The translations under genes and the position numbers were made by a program. DNA of 64,000 nt from SB25 sp029560875. GTDB lineage: Bacteria; Bacteroidota; Bacteroidia; Bacteroidales; Tenuifilaceae. The notes beneath the pieces are model-generated. The model saw only the letters and a program-made list of their open reading frames with translations, was not told the DNA's origin and ran no database searches. The DNA lies in the NCBI GenBank assembly GCA_035388225.1, contig DAOOPM010000009.1:1-64000 (forward strand), written 5' to 3'. Shown here in pieces: positions 1-9,351 of this stretch; position 1 is the first letter of the stretch, and each line of letters opens with the position of its first letter.

Positions 1-1
1 C

Positions 2-25
2 CTAAATTCAAGTAATAAATGCAAC
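2..25 (+). repeat. IS30 left terminal inverted repeat
   Basis: 24 bp beginning CTAAATTCAAG and ending AAATGCAAC. It pairs with the reverse complement of 1097-1120 with three mismatches. Confidence 0.85.
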
Positions 26-136
26 TTTACAGGGTGAAATAATAAATATTTTTTCAGAAGAAAGAGAGAAAAGCTTTCTCCCTTTCCGTCTGAATGGAAT
101 AAATGCTTATTATTGCTCCCTCCTAAAGTTACAAAT

Positions 137-1114
137 ATGAGACATTTAACCTTGGAACAAAGATACGAAATTTCTGCAATGCACAAAAATGGAGCATCAC
201 AAAAAGAGATTGCAGAAGCTGTTAAAAAAGACAAAAGCACAATTAGTCGGGAGCTTAAACGCAATAAAGACGCTCGTAATGGGGAATACAGAGCACCTCT
301 TGCGCAATCCAAATGCGAACGCAGACATAAAGAAAAGCCGAAGAAGGTTCATTTTACAACAGAGATAAAGCAATATATTGACGAGTGGATTAATGAAGAG
401 TACAGTCCAGAGCAAATCGTTGGCAGAGCTTTTCTTCAAGGATTTAAGTGTGTGAGTGTTGAACGAATTTACCAATATATTTGGGATGACAAAAAGCACG
501 GAGGAAAGTTATATAAGAAGTTGCGACGCAAAGGAAGAAAATACCGAAATAGAGGTGCGAGTAAGGATAGCAGAGGACTGATTAAAAACAGAGTGCCAAT
601 ATCAGAACGTCCGAAAATAGTTGAAGAGAGAACTCGGTTGGGCGATTTTGAGATAGATACCATCATTGGAAAAGACCATAAAGGTGCAATATTGACAATC
701 AACGAAAGGGTTAGTGGATTTGTGTTGATTGAAAAACTGAAAGGGAAAGATGCAACCGAATTGGCCTTAAAAACCATTGAAATTCTTACTCCGTTCAAGG
801 AATGGATAAAAACTATCACTGCGGATAACGGAAAAGAATTTGCAGGTCATCAAACAATATCTGGGGAATTAAATTTAGATTTTTACTTTGCAAGACCATA
901 TCATTCCTGGGAACGAGGTTCTAATGAAAATACAAATGGATTAATTAGACAGTATTTTGTGAAAGGAAGTTCTTTTGAAAACATTACAAATCAACAAGTT
1001 GAATATGTACAACACAAGCTAAACAACCGGCCAAGAAAAAGATTAGGATTTTTAACCCCAAACGAATTTTTATCATTAAATTTGCAAAAACAACAAGTTG
1101 CATTTAACACTTGA
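137..1114 (+). CDS. IS30 family transposase
   Basis: DDE transposase that cuts and joins the ends of its own element. The N-terminal 45 residues form the IS30 helix-turn-helix (LTLEQRYEI, then KEIAEAVKKDKSTISRELKRN-like recognition segment). The catalytic triad is visible as D174 (FEIDTIIG), D230 (TADNGKEF) and E264 (GSNENTNG). The 33 residues between the second D and the E equal the spacing known for IS30. The ATG at 137 is preferred over the ATG at 113, because family members start close to the MRHLTLEQR motif. At 325 residues it is full length and uninterrupted, so the element may be active. Confidence 0.93.
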   Translation: MRHLTLEQRYEISAMHKNGASQKEIAEAVKKDKSTISRELKRNKDARNGEYRAPLAQSKCERRHKEKPKKVHFTTEIKQYIDEWINEEYSPEQIVGRAFLQGFKCVSVERIYQYIWDDKKHGGKLYKKLRRKGRKYRNRGASKDSRGLIKNRVPISERPKIVEERTRLGDFEIDTIIGKDHKGAILTINERVSGFVLIEKLKGKDATELALKTIEILTPFKEWIKTITADNGKEFAGHQTISGELNLDFYFARPYHSWERGSNENTNGLIRQYFVKGSSFENITNQQVEYVQHKLNNRPRKRLGFLTPNEFLSLNLQKQQVAFNT

Positions 1115-1120
1115 ATTCAG
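1097..1120 (-). repeat. IS30 right terminal inverted repeat
   Basis: Reverse complement begins CTGAATTCAAG and ends AAATGCAAC, matching the left end with three mismatches. It contains the transposase stop codon (1112-1114). Confidence 0.85.
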
Positions 1121-1211
1121 CTAACAAATCTTAACCTATCGGGATTAACCATTAGAATTCGGCAAAATTTTGCCATGCTTAACTTATTATGTTTAATTTA
1201 AACGGCTCAAA

Positions 1212-1655
1212 ATGAACTTAATAAAATGTTTACTACTGGTAACACTTGGCTTTTTATGCCATTCGGCTGCCAATGCCCAAAACTTTCAGACAAACTACCT
1301 GTACGATGAGAATGGGAATAGAATAGAAGTGCAGGTAATTTACCTTACAGCAGGCGGAGCATCCAATCAGCCAGCTGTTGAGGATCTTTATAAAGAGGAC
1401 TCCCAAAATTTTACTGTAAAGGTCTATCCAAACCCCACAGCGGGGAGTTTAACTATTAATTTTAACGACACACAGCTGCTTGAAGGAGGAGGAAACGAAA
1501 TTGTTGTGCTGGATATGCAGGGGAGAGTTATAAAGCAAGTTAAACCCGTTGAATTGTCAAATAAGGTTGACCTGTCGGAGCAGGCAATGGGCGTTTATGT
1601 TCTAAGGGTTAAAGTAAGCGGCATAACAAAGATGTTTAAGGTAATCAAAAACTAA
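1212..1655 (+). CDS. Small secreted protein with T9SS type A C-terminal sorting domain
   Basis: A 147-residue protein. Residues 1-22 are a signal peptide (hydrophobic, ending AANAQ). The short mature N-terminus contains YLYDENGNRIEVQVIYL, which resembles an RHS/YD repeat unit. From about residue 70 there is a standard T9SS type A sorting domain: VYPNPTAGSLTINF, VVLDMQGRVIKQ, then MGVYVLRV and KMFKVIKN at the end. It should be exported by the Sec system, recognised by the type IX translocon and attached to the cell surface or released. It lies 25 bp before the giant RHS gene on the same strand, probably co-transcribed. The RHS protein has no sorting domain of its own, so this protein may be a partner; that is inference. 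Confidence 0.8.
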   Translation: MNLIKCLLLVTLGFLCHSAANAQNFQTNYLYDENGNRIEVQVIYLTAGGASNQPAVEDLYKEDSQNFTVKVYPNPTAGSLTINFNDTQLLEGGGNEIVVLDMQGRVIKQVKPVELSNKVDLSEQAMGVYVLRVKVSGITKMFKVIKN

Positions 1656-1680
1656 TTAAAAATTCTATCAGAAAATTGTC

Positions 1681-4600
1681 ATGAAGGCTATATTAAGATT
1701 AATTGGTTACGTACTAATTGCTAGTTTTATATTAAACACACAAACTACTTTAGTAGGGCAAACAATAGGCAACGCCCCAATTAAAATGGGCGGAATAGTT
1801 GATGTAAGCCCTGCGGGAGCAGCCACGTATCAGCTACCCATACAGGTTTCGCCCGGTTCAAATGGGTTACAGCCAGCCCTAAGCATAGTGTATAATAGCC
1901 AGGCCGGAAATGGCCTGCTGGGGTATGGATGGAACTTGGCGGGGTTATCTAGTATTACTAAGGAGCATTTCTCCCCATATTACGATAACCCAAGCGAAAT
2001 TCTTTCACTCAACGATGTTGGTTCTCGAATAGCACTGGATGGAGTTCGTTTAGTTAAGCTCGATCAAAACGGCTACATTTATCATCCGGCCAATAACCCA
2101 TACGTTCGGGTGGTGTATAGTAACGATAGTTTTACTGTAACAACACAGGATGGAACAGTAATGGAGTACGGAGCTACGCCCGACTCCAAAATAAAGGGGG
2201 TTAACGCTACACAGCCATACTCATGGGCAGTTAGCAGAATCACCGACGTTAATGGTAACTATATCGATTTTATATATGAGAATAACGCAGCGAGTGGCGA
2301 AAGTAGGATTGGCGAAATCAAGTATACAGGAAACAGCATCAGTGGAAAAACACCCTACAACAGCGTTAAGTTCTTTTACGAGAACAGAAACGATACCCGC
2401 TCTTTCTATGTATTCGGGAATAGGGTTGGGCAAAACTCTCTACTAACAAATATTAAAGTTTACTGCGAGGGGGTTGTTTCGAAGGATTACACATTTACCT
2501 ACGAGAACAACTTTTATACCCGTCTTAAAACTATAAATCTGTACGCCGATGGCGTAATGTATGCCCCAACGGCTATAAATTGGAATCAATCGTTCGAATT
2601 AATTGGGTATGTATCCAATGCTGATATGGGAACGCTCCAAAGCGGGCAATCGTATTTTGGTGATTTTAATGGCGATGGACGATTGGACAGAGCTGTTTTT
2701 GGGAACGATGGCGATTTAAAAATATACTTTTCCAACAGTTCTGTTCCAACAACTATTGATTTGCCCGATGATACATATACCAATCTTGGCAATGGTTACA
2801 CTCTAAAAGTTCACAATGTAAAAAGCGTTGATATTTTTGATGGCGATAACGATGGCATGGACGATATTTTTATCCATAGCGTTTACTCGCACTCCTATGT
2901 GAATAATTTGGATAACTCAGCGAACACCTACTACGAAACAAACTACATTAGTAGCTATGTTTTCAACCCATCAACATCCACGTTTTCCTTTACCCAGATT
3001 GGTTCATTAAGCAATTTTATGCCCAATATCAACTTGGTTAACCCAGAGCCTACGCTAACCCTACCCGATAGTTACGATTATTACTTTGCTGATTTGGATA
3101 TGAATGGTACTGTTGATAAAGTGGCCATCAAAAACAAAAAACTCGACAGCTTTACGGGTATAACAGTAGAGAATATTCCAACTATTACAGGGATTGTAGA
3201 TGTTAAGTTTATCGATTTTAATGGCAATGGTAGAACCGATATTCTTTTTATGAAATCAAACGGTTATGGTTCCATTTGGGAGTTTAACGGGGAATTTCTT
3301 TTTAACGTTTATGGAGATATTAGTTCAACCCAACTAAGTTCCTCCAACAAATACTTTTTCCCGGGCGATTTTAATGGCGATGGTAAAACCGATTATATTG
3401 GCCGTAACGCCGATGGTTGGTTTATGAAACACTCCACGGGAGTTACTTTTGTTAACGGAGTTTTACCTGAGGATATTAATACCATTGAAGTGCATACTCC
3501 TTCTGGTATATTAGACTATGGCCAAACAATAGGTCAAACGCAGGAACTTTACGATATACAGAAAAAGTTTATACCAGCATTAGCCATAAACGCTGACGAT
3601 ATTAATAACGACGGGCTATCCGATATCATTTTTGCCCGGTACAATCAACTTTATATATACCTTAATAAGGGTAATTCGTTTCAAAGTGCCGCAAACTTAA
3701 CAATGAGTTCGGCAAACTACCCATCTGAATCGAAGGCTCCCATTGTGATTTACTGTCTCGATTTCGATTCCGATGGCCAGAAGGAAATTATTTACGGCAA
3801 CACAAACTACTACTTATCGGGGAATTACAAGGTTTATGAGCCATTTAAAAAGGTTACTTTTAGTAATCGCATGGACAATGGTTTTTCCGTTAACTCCATA
3901 ACCGATGGGTTGGAGGGAGTTTCCACCTTTACATACTCAAACTTTACCGATTTTGTTCCCTTCAACTCCGTTCGGACAAAACCTGCTTACCCGCTAATGC
4001 TTGTAAGAGGGCCAATTAAAGTGATATCGAATTTAAAAACCGAAATATCCGGCAAGCTAATTGGCAACATAAGCTATACCTACTCCGATGCCCACACCCA
4101 TTTACATGGTTTGGGTTACTTGGGATTTAAAAAGGTAACATCGTCCGATGCAGTTAGTGGGGTATCGCGCGAAACCCTATATACACTTGAAGTTCCGAAC
4201 GAATCAGGCATTTACTCACCCTGGCCGTCCAAAACGGTGCTTTCCAAAAACTCAGTTCTCCTATCAACAACCGAGAGCACCATGTCGGCGCTGGGTGGAA
4301 ATACTGCCAAGAAATGTTTCCTTATGGTTGAAACCCAATCAACCGTTACCGATCATATAAGCGGTGTGGTAACAAACTCTAACACCACATACAACGCATT
4401 GTTGGGCAGGGTTTCCCTTAGGAGTACCTCGGCAGGAGAGTGGTCAACCAGTACTACGTATAATTTTGAGGCAGTGGGTAGCACCGCAAGCCGGCTTTTG
4501 GGCGTTACAGCAACCCGCTCCAACGCCCACGATTCCTTTAACCATAGCATCAGCTATACCTACGGTTCCAGTTTTCCGTTTAGGGTACTATCTAAAACGG

Positions 4601-7600
4601 AGCAGGGGGTTACCTCTAGTTATACCTCTTTCGATGATTACGGAAACATTTCAGCCATAAACATTGGCGACAGAACAAGCACATTCACTTACGATGCTAT
4701 GGGTAGGTTTATGGTATTGGCCACGGACCATACCGGGTTAACCACGCAAAAGAGTTACCGCAACTCCGATGGCGCAACGCTATCCGAAACTAACCCCCAT
4801 GGGCTCTCAACCCAAACTACCTACGAGGCTAACGCCGGTAGGCTGGCTTCGTCCAAGAGCTTACCCAGCAATGTGGTAATAAACAGCACCGTTGCCTTCG
4901 ATAATACGGGTGACTGGAACCTTTACAAGCAGGAGTCGGTGGTAAATGGCAGTACCGTTATGGCCTACTACAACTTTGCTGGGCAAAAGGTAAAGGAAAC
5001 CGCCACGGGGTTCAAAGGTGTGGAGCACTCTACACTTTATGGTTACAATCCCAAGGGGCTGCTGGTAACAGAGCAGAGTACTGGTGTGCCCACGGCTACC
5101 ACCTACAGCTACGATAACCTCGATAGACTAGTATCAGTAACCGGACACAACGGGCTAAGCATAACCTACGAGTACGGGAGCAACTACGTTAAAACCACCA
5201 GCAGCGTAACAGGTACCGAAATCCGTTACTTCGATGCTGTTGGTAACACTACAAGGGTTGAAGCCCCCACGGGAACGGTGGAGTACAAGTACTTTGCCTC
5301 GGGCAAGGTGAAGGAAATTGTTGCAGAAGGCAACAAAACCGAAATGACCTACGATGAGCGTGGCAACCAGCTTACCCTTAAGGATCCCAGCTCCGGAACA
5401 ACCACATACAGCTACAGCATGTTTAACGAGCTGGTGAGCCAAACCGATGCCAAGGGACAAACCACCACCATTACCTACGAGGGTGGACGGGTAAAATCCA
5501 GAACTAGCCCGGGCATTACCGAAACGTACAGCTACTACACGGAGCCCAGCAAGCAGGGCTTGCTCCGCTCGGTTAGCCGCAACGGTGTGGTGGAGGAGTA
5601 CACTTACGACCAGCTGGGAAGACTCAGCTCCCTGCTAACCACGGGTATGGGGCGCAGCTTTGGCACGGCATACCAGTACAATGGCCTTGGGCTGGTGGAG
5701 TACATTAGCCACCCCACGGGCTTAACCCTGAAGTACGGGTACGATAGCTACGGAAATTTGGAAAGTATTTCCGATAGCGCTAACTTAGGGGTACCCATTT
5801 GGCAGGGCAAAGCAAAGAACGGGCGCAACCAGTGGGAGCAGTTTGCCCTTGGTAATGGGCTTATAACCAACTACACGTATAGCGATGCTACGCTTATGAT
5901 TAGCAACATCAGGACAGGAACCGCGGAGCAACCCGCACAGGTGCAGGACCTCCAGTTTGCCTTTAACGCCAAGGGGCAGCTGGTGGAGCGCATGGAGGGC
6001 TCCTTGCTGGAGCAGTTCCTGTACGACGACCAGAACCGCCTTACCCAATCCGCCGTGAACGGGCAAAACCCCGTGAGCATTGCCTATGCCGCTAACGGCA
6101 ATATTACCAGCACCAGCGCGGGGGGCAGCTACACCTACGTTGCCGGCAAACCCTTTGCGGTGGACAATGTGGTGAGCAACACCCAGCAGGGGCAGGCCCC
6201 GGGGCTTACCGCCAGCAGCACCTTTACCGCCGATAACCGAATTGAGGCGCTAACCAGCGGAACGCACCGCAGCGTGTTTACCTACGGCCCATCGGGCAGC
6301 CGGTTTGGCATGGAGCAGTACCAGGGCGAGAACCTTACCCAGTCCACAATTTACGTGGGCAGTAGTGAGTTTACCCTTAGCAGTGCGGGTAGCATTACCC
6401 GCAGCCTAACCTTTGTGCAGGCTCCAACGGGTATATGCGCGGTGTACGAGAAGAATGGAAGCTCCGCCGGAACGTTCCACTACGTGCACACCGACTACCT
6501 GGGCTCATGGCTAACCATAACCGACAGCGTTGGACAGGAGGAAAACCGCTACAGCTACGATGCGTGGGGGCGCCCGCGCAACCCCAGCACCTGGGAGGTA
6601 ATACCTGCCAGCAGCGCCACCCAGCCCCGCTGGAACCGGGGGTACACCGGCCACGAGCACCTCTGTGGCTTTGGCCTTATTAATATGAACGGCAGGCTAT
6701 ACGACCCCTACCTACAGCGTTTCCTAAGCCCTGATCCGTACGTTCAGAGCGCCAACAACGCGCAAAACTACAACCGTTACAGCTACGTGTTAAACAACCC
6801 GCTAATGTACACGGACCCTACGGGGTACAAGTTCAACTTGCCCAGAAACGATGCAGAGGTTAGTTATGGCTGGCTAGCGGGCGATTTAAGCATCTACTCC
6901 AACCAGAAGGGGGCGTTCTCAGCTTGGGGAGGAGGTGGTGGCGGTTACTATTACAGTTGGTCTAACAGGACCTACTATAGTACTGCTACAGGACAGGCAG
7001 TAGCTTTTTGGGAGGTATACAATAATTATATAGCTCCAAACTCATTTACCTTATACCGAAACTCTTCTGATTGTAACTTAATTAGTCTTCAGCAAGATGA
7101 AAATGGTTTTGGCATCGCTGTTGAAACTAATAAGGGAGGGTTTTATATGGCTATTAGCAATGATCTTAATAATATAACTTTAATAGCAGATGTTGGAGTC
7201 TTGGGAATTTGGAACCCCTCAGGACAAGGTAGCTGGCATGGTAATGTTGATTGGGCTGGCTTTACAAATGCTACTTTAAGTGTACTTGGTGGTGTAGGAG
7301 AATTAGCTGTAGGAGGAGTTGGAGAATATTTCTCTGTAGGTACTGCAAGTACTCTCTGTGTTCCATTAATTGCTGATGGAGCATATCGTATTGCGACAAA
7401 TTTCACCAGAATGGTCGCATACTTAACTCTTTGTAATAACTTTGCTAATGCTATGCCTGGCAATATTGGGGCAACATTGGGCAAAGGAGTTGATATGGCT
7501 TGTGGAAAATCCTTTTATGATTATGGTTTTGGACAAGCTTTTGGTGGTGTAACAAATGATTTTGCTTCTTTTATTTTTACAGGAGGAACTGCTGCATCAA

Positions 7601-7710
7601 TGAACAATATGGTAAGAAATCCTTCTTTGATGAATGGAGTGTGGTATACAAGTGCCTTTGGTGGTTATTCAAATTCATTATTTATGGATCTATATTCCTT
7701 AAAAAAGTAA
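1681..7710 (+). CDS. SpvB/VCBS/RHS-repeat polymorphic toxin protein
   Basis: A 2009-residue secreted protein built like an RHS or TcB/TcC toxin delivery shell. It starts with a signal peptide (1-27). An SpvB-like domain follows (about 35-250, with GGIVDVSPAGAATYQLPI and GLLGYGWNLAG). Next come FG-GAP/VCBS calcium-site repeats (about 325-720; several DFNGDGxxD motifs), then YD repeats (about 900-1650). The RHS core signature lies near 1663-1715 (GRLYDPYLQRFLSPDPY, then NNPLMYTDPTGY). After the core the sequence changes sharply: residues about 1720-2009 are AT-rich, glycine-rich and unlike the rest. This is the usual place of a variable toxin tip. I do not recognise the tip's activity. A hydrophobic, Gly-rich stretch (GGVGELAVGGVGEYFSVG) hints at a membrane-active or structural role, without proof. 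The next gene follows 3 bp later. Confidence 0.88.
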   Translation: MKAILRLIGYVLIASFILNTQTTLVGQTIGNAPIKMGGIVDVSPAGAATYQLPIQVSPGSNGLQPALSIVYNSQAGNGLLGYGWNLAGLSSITKEHFSPYYDNPSEILSLNDVGSRIALDGVRLVKLDQNGYIYHPANNPYVRVVYSNDSFTVTTQDGTVMEYGATPDSKIKGVNATQPYSWAVSRITDVNGNYIDFIYENNAASGESRIGEIKYTGNSISGKTPYNSVKFFYENRNDTRSFYVFGNRVGQNSLLTNIKVYCEGVVSKDYTFTYENNFYTRLKTINLYADGVMYAPTAINWNQSFELIGYVSNADMGTLQSGQSYFGDFNGDGRLDRAVFGNDGDLKIYFSNSSVPTTIDLPDDTYTNLGNGYTLKVHNVKSVDIFDGDNDGMDDIFIHSVYSHSYVNNLDNSANTYYETNYISSYVFNPSTSTFSFTQIGSLSNFMPNINLVNPEPTLTLPDSYDYYFADLDMNGTVDKVAIKNKKLDSFTGITVENIPTITGIVDVKFIDFNGNGRTDILFMKSNGYGSIWEFNGEFLFNVYGDISSTQLSSSNKYFFPGDFNGDGKTDYIGRNADGWFMKHSTGVTFVNGVLPEDINTIEVHTPSGILDYGQTIGQTQELYDIQKKFIPALAINADDINNDGLSDIIFARYNQLYIYLNKGNSFQSAANLTMSSANYPSESKAPIVIYCLDFDSDGQKEIIYGNTNYYLSGNYKVYEPFKKVTFSNRMDNGFSVNSITDGLEGVSTFTYSNFTDFVPFNSVRTKPAYPLMLVRGPIKVISNLKTEISGKLIGNISYTYSDAHTHLHGLGYLGFKKVTSSDAVSGVSRETLYTLEVPNESGIYSPWPSKTVLSKNSVLLSTTESTMSALGGNTAKKCFLMVETQSTVTDHISGVVTNSNTTYNALLGRVSLRSTSAGEWSTSTTYNFEAVGSTASRLLGVTATRSNAHDSFNHSISYTYGSSFPFRVLSKTEQGVTSSYTSFDDYGNISAINIGDRTSTFTYDAMGRFMVLATDHTGLTTQKSYRNSDGATLSETNPHGLSTQTTYEANAGRLASSKSLPSNVVINSTVAFDNTGDWNLYKQESVVNGSTVMAYYNFAGQKVKETATGFKGVEHSTLYGYNPKGLLVTEQSTGVPTATTYSYDNLDRLVSVTGHNGLSITYEYGSNYVKTTSSVTGTEIRYFDAVGNTTRVEAPTGTVEYKYFASGKVKEIVAEGNKTEMTYDERGNQLTLKDPSSGTTTYSYSMFNELVSQTDAKGQTTTITYEGGRVKSRTSPGITETYSYYTEPSKQGLLRSVSRNGVVEEYTYDQLGRLSSLLTTGMGRSFGTAYQYNGLGLVEYISHPTGLTLKYGYDSYGNLESISDSANLGVPIWQGKAKNGRNQWEQFALGNGLITNYTYSDATLMISNIRTGTAEQPAQVQDLQFAFNAKGQLVERMEGSLLEQFLYDDQNRLTQSAVNGQNPVSIAYAANGNITSTSAGGSYTYVAGKPFAVDNVVSNTQQGQAPGLTASSTFTADNRIEALTSGTHRSVFTYGPSGSRFGMEQYQGENLTQSTIYVGSSEFTLSSAGSITRSLTFVQAPTGICAVYEKNGSSAGTFHYVHTDYLGSWLTITDSVGQEENRYSYDAWGRPRNPSTWEVIPASSATQPRWNRGYTGHEHLCGFGLINMNGRLYDPYLQRFLSPDPYVQSANNAQNYNRYSYVLNNPLMYTDPTGYKFNLPRNDAEVSYGWLAGDLSIYSNQKGAFSAWGGGGGGYYYSWSNRTYYSTATGQAVAFWEVYNNYIAPNSFTLYRNSSDCNLISLQQDENGFGIAVETNKGGFYMAISNDLNNITLIADVGVLGIWNPSGQGSWHGNVDWAGFTNATLSVLGGVGELAVGGVGEYFSVGTASTLCVPLIADGAYRIATNFTRMVAYLTLCNNFANAMPGNIGATLGKGVDMACGKSFYDYGFGQAFGGVTNDFASFIFTGGTAASMNNMVRNPSLMNGVWYTSAFGGYSNSLFMDLYSLKK

Positions 7711-7713
7711 TTT

Positions 7714-8196
7714 ATGTATGAAGTAAATAAAACGGGATTCCTTAGAGATAAATTCGTAAAAAGAGAAGCATTAAAAATGCTTCTCTTTGGTCCAATTTTT
7801 TCGACAATTTATTTAACTCTAAGTTATGTTAGTATGTCTAAATGGCTTGCTTTCTTTTATGTGATAAGCCCATTATTGCTAATTCTAATTATTTTTTTAT
7901 TCATTATTGCTCCCTCTATAATGTTAAAAAGACACAACAAGACAGTAAAACGAATTAGTTTTCAAGATGAATACATCATTATAACTGTATTTGACGCACT
8001 TTGGTTGAAATCAAAAGAATATGTAATCAAAAGGAGCAATTTAAAGATGAGTAATTCAAGATTTTATTGGTATGGTAAGCAAATGAGAGAAGGAATTATT
8101 TTAAAAGATAAAATTGAGTATTATCTAGTTTTTGATTATTTTACTGAATCAGAGGAAATAAAAAGACGATTAATTTCGGCTGGCCAAATTTCGTAA
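7714..8196 (+). CDS. Candidate immunity protein, two-helix membrane protein
   Basis: A 160-residue protein starting 3 bp after the RHS stop codon, so almost certainly translated with it. Two strong membrane helices lie near residues 22-44 and 47-70. A soluble C-terminal half (ISFQDEYIIITVFDALWLKSKEYVIKR and so on) looks like the cytoplasmic beta-rich domain of YcxB-like small membrane proteins. Position directly after a polymorphic toxin tip is the classical place of the cognate immunity gene. The function is inferred from context only; no family is recognised with confidence. Base composition is AT-rich like the tip, which suggests the two moved together. Confidence 0.6.
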   Translation: MYEVNKTGFLRDKFVKREALKMLLFGPIFSTIYLTLSYVSMSKWLAFFYVISPLLLILIIFLFIIAPSIMLKRHNKTVKRISFQDEYIIITVFDALWLKSKEYVIKRSNLKMSNSRFYWYGKQMREGIILKDKIEYYLVFDYFTESEEIKRRLISAGQIS

Positions 8197-8198
8197 TT

Positions 8199-8262
8199 CC
8201 CCTGTTGAACAGGGGCTGTAGAAATAATCCCTGTTCGAGCGCGTCTTCCAGATGCGTTCGTT
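8199..8262 (+). repeat. Palindromic repeats after the toxin/immunity pair
   Basis: A 17-bp palindrome CCCCTGTTGAACAGGGG begins this stretch and could end transcription. It is followed by a member of the GCGCGTCTTCMAGACGCG repeat family, here with one changed base. A closely similar copy of the second part is at 12429-12462 and others at 37558-37586 and 42436-42460. Confidence 0.6.
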
Positions 8263-8336
8263 CGCCTGAGATGCCGCAAGGTGAGAAAAATATGATGATA
8301 TGGTAGGCTCTTATCCAAAAAATAAAGGATTGTATC

Positions 8337-8726
8337 ATGAAGATAATAAAAGCAACACTTGCAATTGCATTGTTTTACGCCACAACTCTACTTCTTTCTG
8401 TAAATTTTGTTTTGGATAAAATAAATGGCGTCCAATTGATATATAACCTTATTTTCGTATGTGCTTTGGTACTTAGTATATTAATATTAGGCTCGTTTGA
8501 AAAATATTTCAAGAAAAAATTTAGAAAAAGAATAGCATATTTAATGCTTACAGTAGTAATTATATTGGTAATTGTTTTTAATCTGTTCTTCTATTATTAC
8601 TTTAAACTAATTTTTAAATTTGATGTTGAAGTTTGGCCTATTTACTGGTTATTGATTATGCCTAGTGTTTACTTGATTGTTCATCTCTTGGATTTATTGG
8701 ATATAGTAAGCAAAGATCCCCGCTAA
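8337..8726 (+). CDS. Hypothetical four-helix membrane protein, possible orphan immunity protein
   Basis: A 129-residue, very hydrophobic protein with about four membrane helices (near residues 5-25, 35-52, 65-88 and 97-120) and basic loops such as KYFKKKFRKR. No family is recognised. It lies in the AT-rich stretch downstream of the RHS gene, separated from the first immunity candidate by palindromic repeats. Small membrane proteins in this position are often immunity genes left behind after toxin tips were exchanged. That role is inference from context. Confidence 0.5.
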   Translation: MKIIKATLAIALFYATTLLLSVNFVLDKINGVQLIYNLIFVCALVLSILILGSFEKYFKKKFRKRIAYLMLTVVIILVIVFNLFFYYYFKLIFKFDVEVWPIYWLLIMPSVYLIVHLLDLLDIVSKDPR

Positions 8727-8997
8727 ACTAAGACTCCTCGACTGGGCGAAGGTTGCAACTTTGTCCTGTCTAAGTGCCGGTCTTCAGACTGCACAAAATT
8801 CAAACTATTGCTAGGCATAGTATTTTAGGATTATGCTAACTTTAATGTATGCACAAAGATAATAAGTGGTTTTATAAAGCGGTCAGGAGACTGCAATATG
8901 AACAAGCGTAGTTTGGAAACTACGCTTAGCGGGGGCGTTTGTAGGGCCCACGAAGTCTAGCCAGTTCCATTCTAAAATATCATTAAACATCAACTAT
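8727..8997 (+). other. Gene-free stretch with stem-loops
   Basis: No convincing coding sequence. It contains a near-palindrome around 8790-8812 (GTGCCGGTCTTCAGACTGCAC), similar in form to the GCGTCTTCAGACGC repeats. It also contains a perfect stem-loop GCGTAGTTTGGAAACTACGC near 8907-8926. It separates two small orphan genes of the toxin region. Confidence 0.5.
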
Positions 8998-9351
8998 ATG
9001 AATAAAATAATAATACTTTTAATTATGGCATCTTTTATAAATAGTAAAGAAGCTAATTATGAATTAGTCGCATTGTGCAAACAGTCAAATGATAATATAC
9101 AAATTGACTATATGGACTCAATGCATGGAATATCTGATATTAAGAAAAATTTCATGGGAGACACTTTAGACTTAAAAATTTATGTTTCGATTGTTAAAAG
9201 GCAGAAAGAGTTTAAATTTTCTCTTGGAAATGACATAAAAGTAATAAGAATCGGGAGCAGGATTGTAAAGGTAGATGAATTAAAAACTTGCCCGAATGTA
9301 TATTCAGGGGAAGATGCTTTGAAGAAATTAAAAGATATGGAAAATAAATGA
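8998..9351 (+). CDS. Hypothetical small exported protein
   Basis: A 117-residue protein with a short hydrophobic start (MNKIIILLIMASFINS) that may be a weak signal peptide. The rest is a soluble, lysine-rich, probably beta-rich domain ending in a charged helix (EDALKKLKDMENK). No family is recognised. Its stop codon overlaps the ATG of a 37-codon reading frame by the ATGA arrangement (9348-9351), which suggests translational coupling. In this setting it is a candidate orphan immunity protein, by position only. Confidence 0.45.
   Translation: MNKIIILLIMASFINSKEANYELVALCKQSNDNIQIDYMDSMHGISDIKKNFMGDTLDLKIYVSIVKRQKEFKFSLGNDIKVIRIGSRIVKVDELKTCPNVYSGEDALKKLKDMENK

Larger units (their letters stand above)
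2..1120 (+). mobile_element. Complete IS30-family insertion sequence
   Basis: A single transposase gene is bounded by 24-bp terminal inverted repeats at 2-25 and 1097-1120 that differ at three positions. The total of about 1.12 kb and the single-ORF design fit the IS30 family. The stop codon of the transposase lies inside the right repeat, a compact arrangement. The target duplication cannot be checked because only one base precedes the left end in this window. The element sits at the outer edge of the toxin region, 91 bp before a T9SS-sorted gene. Confidence 0.9.

Noticed and set aside
1161..1174. GGCAAAATTTTGCC palindrome as an operator
   Set aside because: Short AT-centred palindrome without a second copy or T tract; could be chance.
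6840..7710. A known nuclease or deaminase tip on the RHS protein
   Set aside because: No HNH, GIY-YIG, deaminase HxE/PCxxC or ADP-ribosyltransferase pattern is visible in the tip.
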